From Paenibacillus sp. BIHB 4019 (GTDB lineage Bacteria; Bacillota; Bacilli; Paenibacillales; Paenibacillaceae): a DNA stretch of 64,000 nt. Shown piece by piece: positions 44,707-53,334 of the stretch; position 1 is the first letter of the stretch; the number at the start of each line of letters is the position of its first letter. The stretch is from the NCBI RefSeq assembly GCF_002741035.1, contig NZ_CP016808.1, forward strand, positions 3,644,501-3,708,500, read 5' to 3'. Under the pieces are notes generated by a model, which did not search any database, was not told the DNA's origin, and saw only the letters and a list, made by a program, of their open reading frames with translations. Position numbers and translations under genes: made by a program.

Positions 44707-45897
44707 GTGAATGTTATTGGGGGAACACGCCGAAAGGGGCTGTTATGGAAAATCGCACTGCTCGGAATCGCGCTGACGATAAGCGGATGCGCTTCGTCCT
44801 CCGAACCGGATCAAGCTCGGGAGCGGGCGCTTAGCGGCTCGTCTAACGAGGTGGTCATTGGAGTGGTATGGCCATTTGAGCAGCAGAACGATCAATTTCA
44901 TGAAGGGCTTCAATTGGCGCTTGAGCAAATCAATCAGGAAGGCATTCTGGGCGGGAAGAAAATCAAGCTGATGGAAATGGATGATGAAGCCTCTACGACA
45001 AAAGGCATGGCGATTGCACAGCAATTTGCGGATAATCCAGCTGTCAGTGCGGTCATCGGTCATCGTGGTTCTTCCGTCACGGTACCAGCGTCACGCATTT
45101 ATGCGCATGCGGGCATTGTGCTGCTGACGCCGGCATCAACATCACCGAAGCTCACTGATGTGAACAGCTCTTATATTTTCCGCAATATTCCTAATGATAA
45201 TCAGCTTGGACAGGCGCTTGCCATGTACGCTGGTGGAACGAAGCACCGTAATATAGCGATTTATTATACGGATGACGAGTATGGTAGAGGACTGGCGAAT
45301 GCTTTCGAAGATCAGGCATCCCAGTCTGGGCTGCGCGTCGTTGACCGTTTGTCAGGCTATAAGGATACGGCTGATATTTTGCGCATTGTCGATAAGTGGA
45401 AAACGCTCGATAGCGATCTTATTATGGTGGCCGCGAGGGCAAGCGAAGGAATCTCCTTCGTAAAAGCCATTCGCGCAGCTGGCATGGATATTCCCGTCAT
45501 TGGCGGCGATGCGCTGGATTCGGCGGAATTTGCCAAAGCGGGTGAAGCGGTGGAAGGAACGATTGTCGCTTCCGTATATTATGAGCTTGGACCTTCCGAG
45601 CTTAATCAAAGCTTCCGGCAGCAGTATATCGACAAATATGGGAAGGAGCCGGGCAAATGGGCGGCGCAGGCCTATGATTCGCTCAAGCTGCTTGCTGACG
45701 GCATCGAGAAAGCGGGCTCCCGCAGCCCGAAAGCGATATCTGCCGCGCTGTCTGAGCTCAAGGGCTGGGAAGGGGTCACAGGCCAGCATTCCTTTGATGC
45801 CCATGGCGACGTTCAGGGCATGAGCATCGTCATGAAAAAGCTGGAGGCAGGAACCTTCAAGCGTCTGGATGAGGTGCTCCTTCCGAATCCATTGTAA
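44707..45897 (+). CDS. Branched-chain amino acid-type ABC substrate-binding lipoprotein (LivJ-like)
   Basis: 396 residues from GTG 44707, nine bases after AAGGGAG. Lipobox GIALTISGCASS. Type I binding fold of the Peripla_BP_6 family: VVIGVVWPFEQQNDQFHEGL, SAVIGHRGSSVTVPASRIYA, GIVLLTPASTSPKLT, IAIYYTDDEYGRGLAN. Normally binds amino acids or amides outside the membrane; no LivHMGF permease or ATPase genes are near. It starts the operon that continues with the peptide-export genes 35 bp downstream, so a sensing or accessory role in the peptide system is possible. Confidence 0.88.
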   Translation: MNVIGGTRRKGLLWKIALLGIALTISGCASSSEPDQARERALSGSSNEVVIGVVWPFEQQNDQFHEGLQLALEQINQEGILGGKKIKLMEMDDEASTTKGMAIAQQFADNPAVSAVIGHRGSSVTVPASRIYAHAGIVLLTPASTSPKLTDVNSSYIFRNIPNDNQLGQALAMYAGGTKHRNIAIYYTDDEYGRGLANAFEDQASQSGLRVVDRLSGYKDTADILRIVDKWKTLDSDLIMVAARASEGISFVKAIRAAGMDIPVIGGDALDSAEFAKAGEAVEGTIVASVYYELGPSELNQSFRQQYIDKYGKEPGKWAAQAYDSLKLLADGIEKAGSRSPKAISAALSELKGWEGVTGQHSFDAHGDVQGMSIVMKKLEAGTFKRLDEVLLPNPL

Positions 45898-45931
45898 GGC
45901 AGTGTTAGGCTTCAACACTTGGGAGGTAGCG

Positions 45932-46891
45932 ATGAATAATCATGTTTTTCGTAAAGTGGCACTTGAGCGGTTGTCTTCCCCGGAGCAGCTCGACAATTTG
46001 GTTCGGGTAACCTCGCCTCGCGGCTGGCTTATGCTCACGGGTGTAGGTTTGCTCATTGTCGCCGCCTTGTATTGGGGGATATTCGGCACGATGACCGTCA
46101 AAGCGGATGGGCCGGGCGTGCTTATTCGCCCAGGCGGACTGAAAACGGTTCATGCCTCTGCGGCTGGAGCGATGTCTGATATTCGTGTGGTCGAAAATGA
46201 CACGGTGAAGCAAGGCGAGGTCATTGGCCGGATGGAGCAGCCGGAGCTGCTGGAGCAAATGAAGCAGACTAAGCTTGCGATTGCGAGCCTTGAAGGGGCG
46301 ACAGCTGAAGACAGGGCCGGCCGTGTAGCGGAGCTTAAAAGCCTGAAGCAGCAGCTCGAGCAGCAGCAGCTCGGCTATGAATACAGCACAAGAGTGATAA
46401 GTCCGTACACGGGCAAAGTGAAAGAGGTATTGGTGAAGACGGGCAATTACATTGGGGATGGCTCCGATATTATCAGGCTCGAAACGTATGGCGTGCAGAC
46501 GGATGAGCTGATTGCCGTGCTGTATGTGCCGGTCAGTCAGGGCCGGCAGCTGCTTCCGGGCATGGAGGTGCGCGTCTCGCCAGGCTCGATTAACCGCGAA
46601 GAGTTTGGCTCGCTGATTGGGCAGGTCGTCTCGGTATCCGAGTTTCCAGTAACGGTGCAGGGAATGATGTCTACGCTCGGCAATGAAGGTCTTGTACAGC
46701 AAATGGCGTCGCAGGGCGTATCGCTTGAAATTCGCGTCAATCTCTCCCCTAACTCCGAGATGGCAAGCGGCTACAGCTGGACGACAGAGCAAGGTCCGCC
46801 CGTTCGGCTAAGCAGCGGCATGATGGTCGATGGTTCCATCACCGTCAGCTCGCAGCGCCCGATTGCGACCGTCATTCCATATTTTAAATAA
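45932..46891 (+). CDS. NHLP/NHLM system HlyD-like secretion protein
   Basis: 319 residues from ATG 45932 behind GGGAGGT. One N-terminal membrane helix (about 35-55, WLMLTGVGLLIVAALYWGIF), lipoyl/biotinyl-like halves (GVLIRPGGLKTVHASAAGAM, VISPYTGKVKEVLVKTGNYI) split by a coiled coil (about 100-145). Matches the NHLM_micro_HlyD membrane-fusion subunit that works with the two ABC proteins encoded next to export nitrile-hydratase-leader peptides. Spans the membrane toward the wall. Confidence 0.9.
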   Translation: MNNHVFRKVALERLSSPEQLDNLVRVTSPRGWLMLTGVGLLIVAALYWGIFGTMTVKADGPGVLIRPGGLKTVHASAAGAMSDIRVVENDTVKQGEVIGRMEQPELLEQMKQTKLAIASLEGATAEDRAGRVAELKSLKQQLEQQQLGYEYSTRVISPYTGKVKEVLVKTGNYIGDGSDIIRLETYGVQTDELIAVLYVPVSQGRQLLPGMEVRVSPGSINREEFGSLIGQVVSVSEFPVTVQGMMSTLGNEGLVQQMASQGVSLEIRVNLSPNSEMASGYSWTTEQGPPVRLSSGMMVDGSITVSSQRPIATVIPYFK

Positions 46892-46920
46892 AAAAAGCAT
46901 GGTGAAAAAGGCGCAGCGGA

Positions 46921-47037
46921 ATGAAAAGATTAGGCAGAGAAACGCGGGGTGTTCGCTTTTAGCCTTGAATTTCCCCGTACGCGGGTTTATTCATAGAAAT
47001 TCAAGGCTAATGGCGATCAGTTGCCCAATCTTTTCAT
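46921..47037 (+). ncRNA. Nested long-stem RNA element between the HlyD and C39-ABC genes (candidate)
   Basis: Three concentric inverted repeats: ATGAAAAGATTAGGCA (46921-46936) with TGCCCAATCTTTTCAT (47022-47037), TTAGCCTTGAATTTC (46959-46973) with GAAATTCAAGGCTAA (46996-47010, perfect), and CCCG-TACG-CGGG (46974-46985). No terminal T-run. As RNA it would form a long rod just before the ribosome site of the transporter gene. Could be an mRNA processing/stability element or a small mobile repeat. Confidence 0.55.
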
Positions 47038-47083
47038 GCAGCGCAGCCCTTCTTCACCAAGCCTAACGGAGGAGAGCGGATTC

Positions 47084-49240
47084 GTGGCCTCAAAAAGAGT
47101 AAAGACGCCAACCGTATTGCAAATGGAGGCCGTAGAGTGCGGAGCGGCTTCACTTGCTATCGTGCTCGGTTATTATAAGAGCTTCATTCCGCTTGAGGAG
47201 CTGCGGATTGCCTGCGGTGTCTCCCGGGATGGAAGCAAGGCCAGCAATGTGCTTAAAGCAGCGCGCCAATATGGCATGGAAGCGAAAGGGTATCGCAAAA
47301 ATCCGGAAGACTTAAAAACGATGGAATGGCCGCTGATCATCCACTGGAATTTCAATCATTTCCTTGTACTGGAGGGCATTCAAAACGATCGTGTGTTTTT
47401 GAATGATCCGGTCACGGGTCCCCGTGAAATTACATTCGAGGAGTTTGACCAATCCTTTACCGGCGTTGCGATTGCAATTAAGCCATCCCCTACATATGTC
47501 CGTCAAGGGAAAGCGCCAAGTGTGCTGAGCTCGCTGTCCAGCCGAATCAAAGGGTCGGAAAAGGCGCTCATCTTCGCCATAGTGGCTGGATTATTTCTCG
47601 TATTGCCGGGCCTAGTTATTCCGGTGTTCAGTAAGGTGTTTATTGACCAAGTATTGCTGGGCAATTTGAAAAATTGGCTGTTCCCGCTGCTTATCGGCAT
47701 GGGGCTGACCGCTTTGCTCCGGGCGTTCCTGACGTGGCTGCAGCGCTATTACTTGCTCAGGCTGGAAATGAAGCTTGCTCTAAGCTCATCCAGCCGTTTT
47801 TTCTGGCATGTGCTGCGGCTGCCGATTGAGTTTTTCTCCCAGCGGTTTAGTGGAGATATTGCGGCAAGGGTTGCCATTAACGACCGCGTTGCCCAACTGC
47901 TGTCCGGGCAGCTTGCTGTAGCGGCGCTCAACTGCGTCATGATTGTGTTTTATTTGCTGCTGATGCTGCAATACAGCGTAGCATTGACTGGCATCGCTAT
48001 CGGGGCTTCCCTGCTTAACCTTGTCTTCATGCGGTTTATTACTCGCAAACGCAACGACCAAAATTTGCGCCTGCTGCAGGAGGCCGGCAAGATGCAAGGC
48101 GTATCCATGAATGGCCTTCAAGTCATTGAGACGTTGAAATCGAACAGCTCCGAGGCGGATTTTTTCGTCAAGTGGTCGGGCTATCAGGCGAAGCTGCTCA
48201 ATTCTACCCAGCAGTTTGGGGTATCGAACCAGTTTCTAATGGCTATTCCTGCTTTGCTGACGAGTCTAAGCGCCATTGCGATTTTGTTTCTCGGCGGCTT
48301 TCAGGTTATGGATGGGGCGCTGACCATCGGCTCGCTGGTTGCCTTTCAAAGTCTTGCCGCAAGCTTCAGTCAGCCGGTCAACGAAATGGTTGCGCTGGCG
48401 GGCACGATTCAAGAAGCGGGAGGAAGCATGAAACGGCTGGATGATGTGCTGCAATATCCGATTGATAGGCAAATGCAGCAAAATCAGGAGCAGGCTTCTG
48501 AGTCGCCTGATATGGCGAAGCTATCGGGGCAAATCGAAATTAGCAATTTGACATACGGCTACAGCAAGCTGGAAGGTCCGCTGATTGACCGGTTTAATTT
48601 ATCGATTCAGCCGGGAATGAAGGTCGCATTGGTTGGCGGCTCCGGCAGCGGAAAATCGACGATTGCGAAGCTGATTGCCGGCATTTATGAGCCGTGGGAC
48701 GGGGATATCCGCTTCGACGGGTTAAAACGCGATGAAATTTCCCGCAATCGGATGGGCAATTCGCTTGCCGTTGTCGATCAGGACATTGTGCTGCTGGAAG
48801 GAACGATTAAAGAGAATATTACGTTTTGGGATTCTACCATACCGGAGATAGACGTCGTTCGGGCTGCAAAGGATGCGGTGATCCATGATCATATAGCGGA
48901 GCGCAGCGGCGGTTATGAGCATATGATTTCGGAAAATGGCGGCAATTTCAGCGGGGGACAGCGCCAGCGTCTGGAAATTGCAAGGGCGCTGGCTGGCAAT
49001 CCATCGATTGTTATTTTGGATGAGGCGACAAGCGCGCTGGATCCGGCAACGGAGAAAAAGGTAGACGATAGTCTGAGGCGCAGAGGCTTGACCTGCATTA
49101 CAGTGGCCCACCGGCTCAGCACTATTCGGGACGCGGATGAAATCGTTGTGCTGGAGCGCGGAAAGATCATCGAACGGGGCACGCATACTTCTCTTATGGA
49201 ACGAAATGGCTATTATACCCGTCTCATCCAAAATCAGTAG
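47084..49240 (+). CDS. NHLP-type peptide export ABC transporter with C39 peptidase
   Basis: 718 residues from GTG 47084, ten bases after GGAGGA; this start puts the peptidase motif at the normal N-terminal distance, whereas frames from 47021/47036 run through the hairpin element. C39 peptidase: PTVLQMEAVECGAASLAIVL with catalytic Cys19, His about 92 in WNFNHFLVLEG, Asp about 109 in FLNDPVTGP. Six-TM ABC domain (about 150-430), then ATPase: GGSGSGKSTIAKLIAG, NFSGGQRQRLEIARAL, IVILDEATSAL. Cuts leaders after GG and exports the mature peptide. Corresponds to NHLM_micro_ABC1. Confidence 0.93.
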   Translation: MASKRVKTPTVLQMEAVECGAASLAIVLGYYKSFIPLEELRIACGVSRDGSKASNVLKAARQYGMEAKGYRKNPEDLKTMEWPLIIHWNFNHFLVLEGIQNDRVFLNDPVTGPREITFEEFDQSFTGVAIAIKPSPTYVRQGKAPSVLSSLSSRIKGSEKALIFAIVAGLFLVLPGLVIPVFSKVFIDQVLLGNLKNWLFPLLIGMGLTALLRAFLTWLQRYYLLRLEMKLALSSSSRFFWHVLRLPIEFFSQRFSGDIAARVAINDRVAQLLSGQLAVAALNCVMIVFYLLLMLQYSVALTGIAIGASLLNLVFMRFITRKRNDQNLRLLQEAGKMQGVSMNGLQVIETLKSNSSEADFFVKWSGYQAKLLNSTQQFGVSNQFLMAIPALLTSLSAIAILFLGGFQVMDGALTIGSLVAFQSLAASFSQPVNEMVALAGTIQEAGGSMKRLDDVLQYPIDRQMQQNQEQASESPDMAKLSGQIEISNLTYGYSKLEGPLIDRFNLSIQPGMKVALVGGSGSGKSTIAKLIAGIYEPWDGDIRFDGLKRDEISRNRMGNSLAVVDQDIVLLEGTIKENITFWDSTIPEIDVVRAAKDAVIHDHIAERSGGYEHMISENGGNFSGGQRQRLEIARALAGNPSIVILDEATSALDPATEKKVDDSLRRRGLTCITVAHRLSTIRDADEIVVLERGKIIERGTHTSLMERNGYYTRLIQNQ

Positions 49241-49266
49241 ACATGGTGCGAAAAGGAGGTGGAAAA

Positions 49267-52185
49267 GTGGCTGTAGCAATAAAATCCAACCTGCATTCAT
49301 TTTTTGAAGGGTACGGTACTTGTCATGAGGTGGAAGGCAACAGGCCGATTCTAATAACCGATCAAAATGATGTATGGTATGTCGATTCCGGTTATGTGGA
49401 TATTTTCGCCGTGACCGTTGAGCTTGAAAATGGCGGGACGAGAAACAAGCGGCGCTATTTATTCAGTTTGGAGGAAGGGGCTCTCCTATTCGGTTTTGAG
49501 GATGATGCAGGAGTAGAGAAAGCGGGCTTGCTGCTGACAGCATCCTTGGGTACGAAAGTATTCCAAATGAACCGGGATATATTCATGAGCCATAGAGCGG
49601 AATACAGGCTGAACGACGAGCAGCTTGCCCCTTTAATTGATCAATGGGTAGGCTGCTGGTCAGCAGCGCTGAGTGTACGAAATGCACCGCCGGAGTTTGA
49701 GCTGCTGGAGCAAAGCGAGCATCTTGTGCTGGCAGAAGGTCAAACCTGGCGGTCTCTGCAAACGGTATGGGTGAAAATACGTGACGGCGTCGTCTACTGG
49801 GTATCCGAACATCCGATTACAGCGGAGGAGCCTTATTACATACCCGTGACCTCCTCCAGCTGGCTGGAAACGAGGCAGGCTGCGGAGCTCGAATTGCGGA
49901 GCACGCTCGTTTGGCTGCAAAATGACCAGCAGCTGCAAGGCTTATATGCGTTTCATCAATTCATCGCAAGCCGCTTGGCTGTGCTGTTGACGAAGGAGCG
50001 GCTGCAGGAGCATGAACGCCTGCTCCGGCGAACAGAGCATGACGATTCGCTAATGGATCATGCGCTCAAGCGATTGCTTGCCGTTACAGGACCGGAAGAT
50101 CAGCGAGCTGCTGCTTTCCATTCAACCGATCCGCTGTTTATGGCCTGCCGCATCGTCGGCGAATATGCCAGCATCGTCATCAGGCCGGTGGGCAGAAAGC
50201 TAAAAAAACAGTCGCAGCGTTCACCTATTCAAGAACTGGCTGAATCCTCTGGCGTCCGCTCCCGCAAGGTCGTACTCAAAGGGGAATGGTGGAAGGAGGA
50301 TAACGGGCCGCTGGTCGCGTTCATGGAATTATCCCGTGAGCCCGTCGCCCTGATTCCGGCTTCTGCCGGCTCCTACACGTGGGAAAATCCGCTTAGCGGC
50401 GAAAAAGGCATCGTTCATGCCGATATGGCGGCTGGCCTCGAGCCGATGGCTTATATGTTTTATCGGACCTTTCCAGCTCGTGTGCTCGGCATAAAAGACA
50501 TTTTGCAGTTTGGCACGCATCATTCGATTCGGCGGGACCTCATTATGGTTCTGCTCATGGGTGCGTTAGCCGGCTTGCTCGGCATTATGCTGCCGGTTGC
50601 TACCGGCATATTGGTAGATACGATTATTCCGGAATCGTATCGCGGACCGCTCGTCCAGATGGCGCTGATTCTCGTCTCTGCCGTCCTGTCGATTGCCTTG
50701 TTCCGGCTGGCGGGGTCGCTCGCTTCGATGCGAATGGAGGGACGGGTAGAAAGCACGATTCAGGCGGCAATTTGGGATCGGCTGCTGAATTTGCCGGTAT
50801 CCTTTTTCCGCAACTATACCGCTGGTGATTTGGCATCGAGAGCGAGCAGCATAAATACGATCAGGCAGCTTTTATCAGGGGCGGTTTTGGGCTCGCTGCT
50901 GACGGGTGTATTTTCTATTTTTCAATATGCGCTGCTGTTTCGTTACAGCCCGAGTCTTGCTTTGGTGGCCGGGGGCCTTGTGCTCATTTCCATGACGTTT
51001 ACGGTTACCATTGGCTTGCTGCAAATTCGTTACCAGCGTAGGCTGCTGGATATTCAAGGCCGTATTTCCGGCACGGTGCTCCAGCTGCTGAACGGCATTA
51101 GCAAATTTCGGATGGCGGCGGCGGAAAACCGCGCTTTCTTCTTATGGGCAAGAGCGTTTGCGGAGCAAAAGAAATTGTCCTTCAAGGTTAGAATGCTGGA
51201 TAACTACTCCAGCGTGTTTCAATCCTTTTTCCCCTTGGCCACCTCCATGGTGCTGTTTTATTTGGTCGTTTCCAGCAATTCCGCGCTGTCGGCGGGACAA
51301 TTTATCGCTTTCTTCTCCGCCTTCTCCAGCTTTCTAATGGCGATGCTGGCGATGGCTTCCGCGCTGCTGTCGGTCGTGCATATCGTGCCGCTGTATGAGC
51401 GGGCGAAGCCGATTTTAAAGACGCTGCCCGAAATGCATGATCAGCTGGAAGATCCGGGCGAAGTGAGCGGGTCGATTGAAATTCGCCATATCCAGTTTCG
51501 CTATGCTGAGGATCAGCCGCTCGTGCTGAATGATCTGTCGATGAACATTAAAGCAGGGCAGTATGTCGCCTTCGTCGGCGCTTCCGGCTGCGGCAAGTCC
51601 ACGCTTATGCGGCTATTGCTTGGTTTTGAGCAGCCTCAGGGCGGCTCGGTTTATTTTGACGGACAGGATTTGCGCTCGCTTGATGTGGGATTGCTGAGGA
51701 GCCAGTTTGGCGTTGTTTTGCAAAACAGCAAGCTGATGTCCGGCGATATTTTCACCAATATTATTGGAACCTCCGATTTGACGCTTCAGGATGCTTGGGA
51801 AGCAGCGGAGATGGCGGGCTTTGATGACGATATCCGCAGCATGCCGATGGCGATGCATACGGTAATATCCGAAGGCGGAGGCACGCTTTCCGGCGGGCAG
51901 CGCCAGCGCCTAATGATTGCTAGGGCGATTGCCAAGCGGCCGAAAATTCTCTTTTTTGACGAGGCTACGAGTGCGCTGGACAACCGGACGCAAAGCATCG
52001 TCAGCCAAAGCTTGACCAAATTGCAGGTGACGAGGATCGTCATTGCCCATCGTTTGAGCACGATTACGCAGGCTGATCACATTTATGTGTTTGACAAAGG
52101 GCGGATTATTCAATCCGGCACTTATGAGGAGCTGCTGCAGCAGAAGGGCTTGTTCGCGGAGCTTGCCAGCCGCCAATTGGCGTAA
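49267..52185 (+). CDS. NHLP-type second ABC transporter (no peptidase)
   Basis: 972 residues from GTG 49267, seven bases after AGGAGG, better than ATG 49243. A 400-residue N-terminal extension (GNRPILITDQNDVWYVDSGY... cyclic-nucleotide-binding-like beta region) is typical for NHLM_micro_ABC2. Then a six-TM domain (about 415-720) and ATPase with GASGCGKSTLMRLLLG (about 770), TLSGGQRQRLMIARAI and ILFFDEATSALD. Presumed partner of the C39 transporter in a heteromeric complex. The precursor-gene boxes begin four bases after its stop. Confidence 0.92.
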   Translation: MAVAIKSNLHSFFEGYGTCHEVEGNRPILITDQNDVWYVDSGYVDIFAVTVELENGGTRNKRRYLFSLEEGALLFGFEDDAGVEKAGLLLTASLGTKVFQMNRDIFMSHRAEYRLNDEQLAPLIDQWVGCWSAALSVRNAPPEFELLEQSEHLVLAEGQTWRSLQTVWVKIRDGVVYWVSEHPITAEEPYYIPVTSSSWLETRQAAELELRSTLVWLQNDQQLQGLYAFHQFIASRLAVLLTKERLQEHERLLRRTEHDDSLMDHALKRLLAVTGPEDQRAAAFHSTDPLFMACRIVGEYASIVIRPVGRKLKKQSQRSPIQELAESSGVRSRKVVLKGEWWKEDNGPLVAFMELSREPVALIPASAGSYTWENPLSGEKGIVHADMAAGLEPMAYMFYRTFPARVLGIKDILQFGTHHSIRRDLIMVLLMGALAGLLGIMLPVATGILVDTIIPESYRGPLVQMALILVSAVLSIALFRLAGSLASMRMEGRVESTIQAAIWDRLLNLPVSFFRNYTAGDLASRASSINTIRQLLSGAVLGSLLTGVFSIFQYALLFRYSPSLALVAGGLVLISMTFTVTIGLLQIRYQRRLLDIQGRISGTVLQLLNGISKFRMAAAENRAFFLWARAFAEQKKLSFKVRMLDNYSSVFQSFFPLATSMVLFYLVVSSNSALSAGQFIAFFSAFSSFLMAMLAMASALLSVVHIVPLYERAKPILKTLPEMHDQLEDPGEVSGSIEIRHIQFRYAEDQPLVLNDLSMNIKAGQYVAFVGASGCGKSTLMRLLLGFEQPQGGSVYFDGQDLRSLDVGLLRSQFGVVLQNSKLMSGDIFTNIIGTSDLTLQDAWEAAEMAGFDDDIRSMPMAMHTVISEGGGTLSGGQRQRLMIARAIAKRPKILFFDEATSALDNRTQSIVSQSLTKLQVTRIVIAHRLSTITQADHIYVFDKGRIIQSGTYEELLQQKGLFAELASRQLA

Positions 52186-52188
52186 CAA

Positions 52189-52242
52189 TTGAACTAAAAT
52201 TGACTGAAAGTTGAAGGCAGCTTGAAGCTGGGCTTTTATTCT
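52189..52242 (+). promoter_or_regulatory. Promoter of precursor 1 with four TTGA boxes at 11-bp spacing
   Basis: TTGAAC, TTGACT, TTGAAG, TTGAAG start at 52189, 52200, 52211 and 52222, exactly 11 bp apart; -10 TATTCT at 52237-52242, 15 bp from the start of the last box. No good -35, as expected for an activator-dependent OmpR/PhoP-type promoter. Confidence 0.8.
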
Positions 52243-52285
52243 AAAAGGTGTAAGTACAAATGGAGAATATGGGAGGAATTGAAAC

Positions 52286-52663
52286 ATGAGCTGGACGCAG
52301 GAGCAGTTTAATGAAACGGTGCACGCCGTCATTGCGAAAGCGAATTCGGATGCAGAGTTTCGCGCACTTGCAGTAAGCGATATTTATGCAGCCATCAAAG
52401 CGGCAACCGGGCATGAAGTACCGCAGCAATTTAAAATCAATATCGTCGACGCAACAGGCTATCACAGCACAATCGTATTGCCAGAAGTGCGCAGAGCGGC
52501 AGACGAGCTGACAGAAACGGAGCTTGAAGCCGTTGCTGGCGGCAGCAAAACAGGGTTCCCAGAGGGTGTTACGCCATTCATTGAACCCCCTTTTCGTGAT
52601 GCAGCCCACCCCGTTGGCCCAATTACATCACTTCCTGTGAATGGCGGCATCATTACAAAATAA
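52286..52663 (+). CDS. NHLP-leader RiPP precursor peptide 1
   Basis: 125 residues, ATG after GGGAGGAATTGAAAC. Residues 1-86 form a nitrile-hydratase-alpha-like leader: SDAEFRALAVSDIYAAIKAA, EVPQQFKINIVD, TIVLPEVR, ending LTETELEAVAGG. Predicted cleavage after Gly86 gives a 39-residue core beginning SKTGFPEGVTPF and ending PVNGGIITK. The core has no Cys, is rich in Pro and Gly and has two Lys. Without Cys it cannot become a lanthipeptide or thiazole peptide by Cys chemistry; Lys2 or the new N-terminus are candidate acylation sites. Leader is nearly identical to precursor 2. Confidence 0.92.
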   Translation: MSWTQEQFNETVHAVIAKANSDAEFRALAVSDIYAAIKAATGHEVPQQFKINIVDATGYHSTIVLPEVRRAADELTETELEAVAGGSKTGFPEGVTPFIEPPFRDAAHPVGPITSLPVNGGIITK

Positions 52664-52675
52664 TAGAAGCAATAT

Positions 52676-52729
52676 TTGAACTAAAATTGAACGAGAGTTG
52701 AGAGCAGATTGAAGCTAGGCTGTTATTCT
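52676..52729 (+). promoter_or_regulatory. Promoter of precursor 2, same four-box design
   Basis: TTGA boxes at 52676, 52687, 52698 and 52709 (11 bp apart), -10 TATTCT at 52724-52729, again 15 bp from the last box. About 75 bp here are clearly homologous to the precursor 1 promoter, so gene and promoter were duplicated together. Confidence 0.8.
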
Positions 52730-52773
52730 AATACCTGTAAGAAACAAAACTACATTATTGGAGGAATTAAATC

Positions 52774-53157
52774 ATGAGTTGGAATGAACAGCAAGTTACG
52801 GATACGGTAAATGCAGTAATCACGAAAGCGGCTTCGGATGCAGAATTCCGCGCGCTTGCAGTAAGCGACATCTACGCAGCAATTAAATCAGCAACAGGAC
52901 ATGAAGTTCCACAAGAATTTAAAATCAACATCGTTGATGGAACGGGCTACCACGCGACAATCGTACTTCCAGAAGTACGCGGCGCGGCTGATGAGCTGAC
53001 AGAAACAGAACTCGAATCCGTTGCTGGCGGCAGCAAGCAGGGCGCTAACGACTTCTTCAATGGCGTAGGCTCGATTGCTGAAAATGCAGCTAACACGGCT
53101 ATCCGCGTTGGCGAAAATATCGGTAATGCAACAGCTGACCAAATCAGAAACGCTTAA
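52774..53157 (+). CDS. NHLP-leader RiPP precursor peptide 2
   Basis: 127 residues, ATG after GGAGGAATTAAATC. Leader residues 1-86 match precursor 1 almost throughout (SDAEFRALAVSDIYAAIKSA, LTETELESVAGG). The predicted 41-residue core begins SKQGANDFFNGVGSIAEN and ends TADQIRNA; it has no Cys, one Lys at position 2, many Asn/Ala and would form an amphipathic helix. Only the first residues (SK-x-G) are shared with core 1, so leader and core have evolved at very different rates, the usual RiPP pattern. Confidence 0.92.
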   Translation: MSWNEQQVTDTVNAVITKAASDAEFRALAVSDIYAAIKSATGHEVPQEFKINIVDGTGYHATIVLPEVRGAADELTETELESVAGGSKQGANDFFNGVGSIAENAANTAIRVGENIGNATADQIRNA

Positions 53158-53193
53158 TTCCATTATTTCTTTCATACTTAAATAAAGCTTGCA

Positions 53194-53233
53194 TTGGAGT
53201 GATATCCGCCGCTGAGGCACGATGTCGCTCCAA
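53194..53233 (+). terminator. Weak hairpin after precursor 2
   Basis: TTGGAGTGA (53194-53202) pairs with TCGCTCCAA (53225-53233), one G-U. No strong T-run; may attenuate rather than stop transcription into the downstream biosynthetic genes, setting a high precursor-to-enzyme ratio. Confidence 0.45.
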
Positions 53234-53334
53234 ATTTATAGAGAAGCGATGAGAGGGACAGCTGCTAGCCAACGATTGCCCGCGGTTTCCAGCGGAAGCT
53301 GCTTCGTCGCAATGCCTAACAAGAGGGTGCTTGT

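Noticed and set aside
45905..46792. 295-codon antisense ORF opposite the HlyD-like gene
   Set aside because: Arg/His-rich shadow of a real coding sequence without a ribosome site or homology.
52286..53157. Lanthipeptide or thiazole/oxazole-peptide precursors
   Set aside because: Neither core has a cysteine and no LanM, LanB/C, YcaO or radical-SAM gene lies in the visible cluster.
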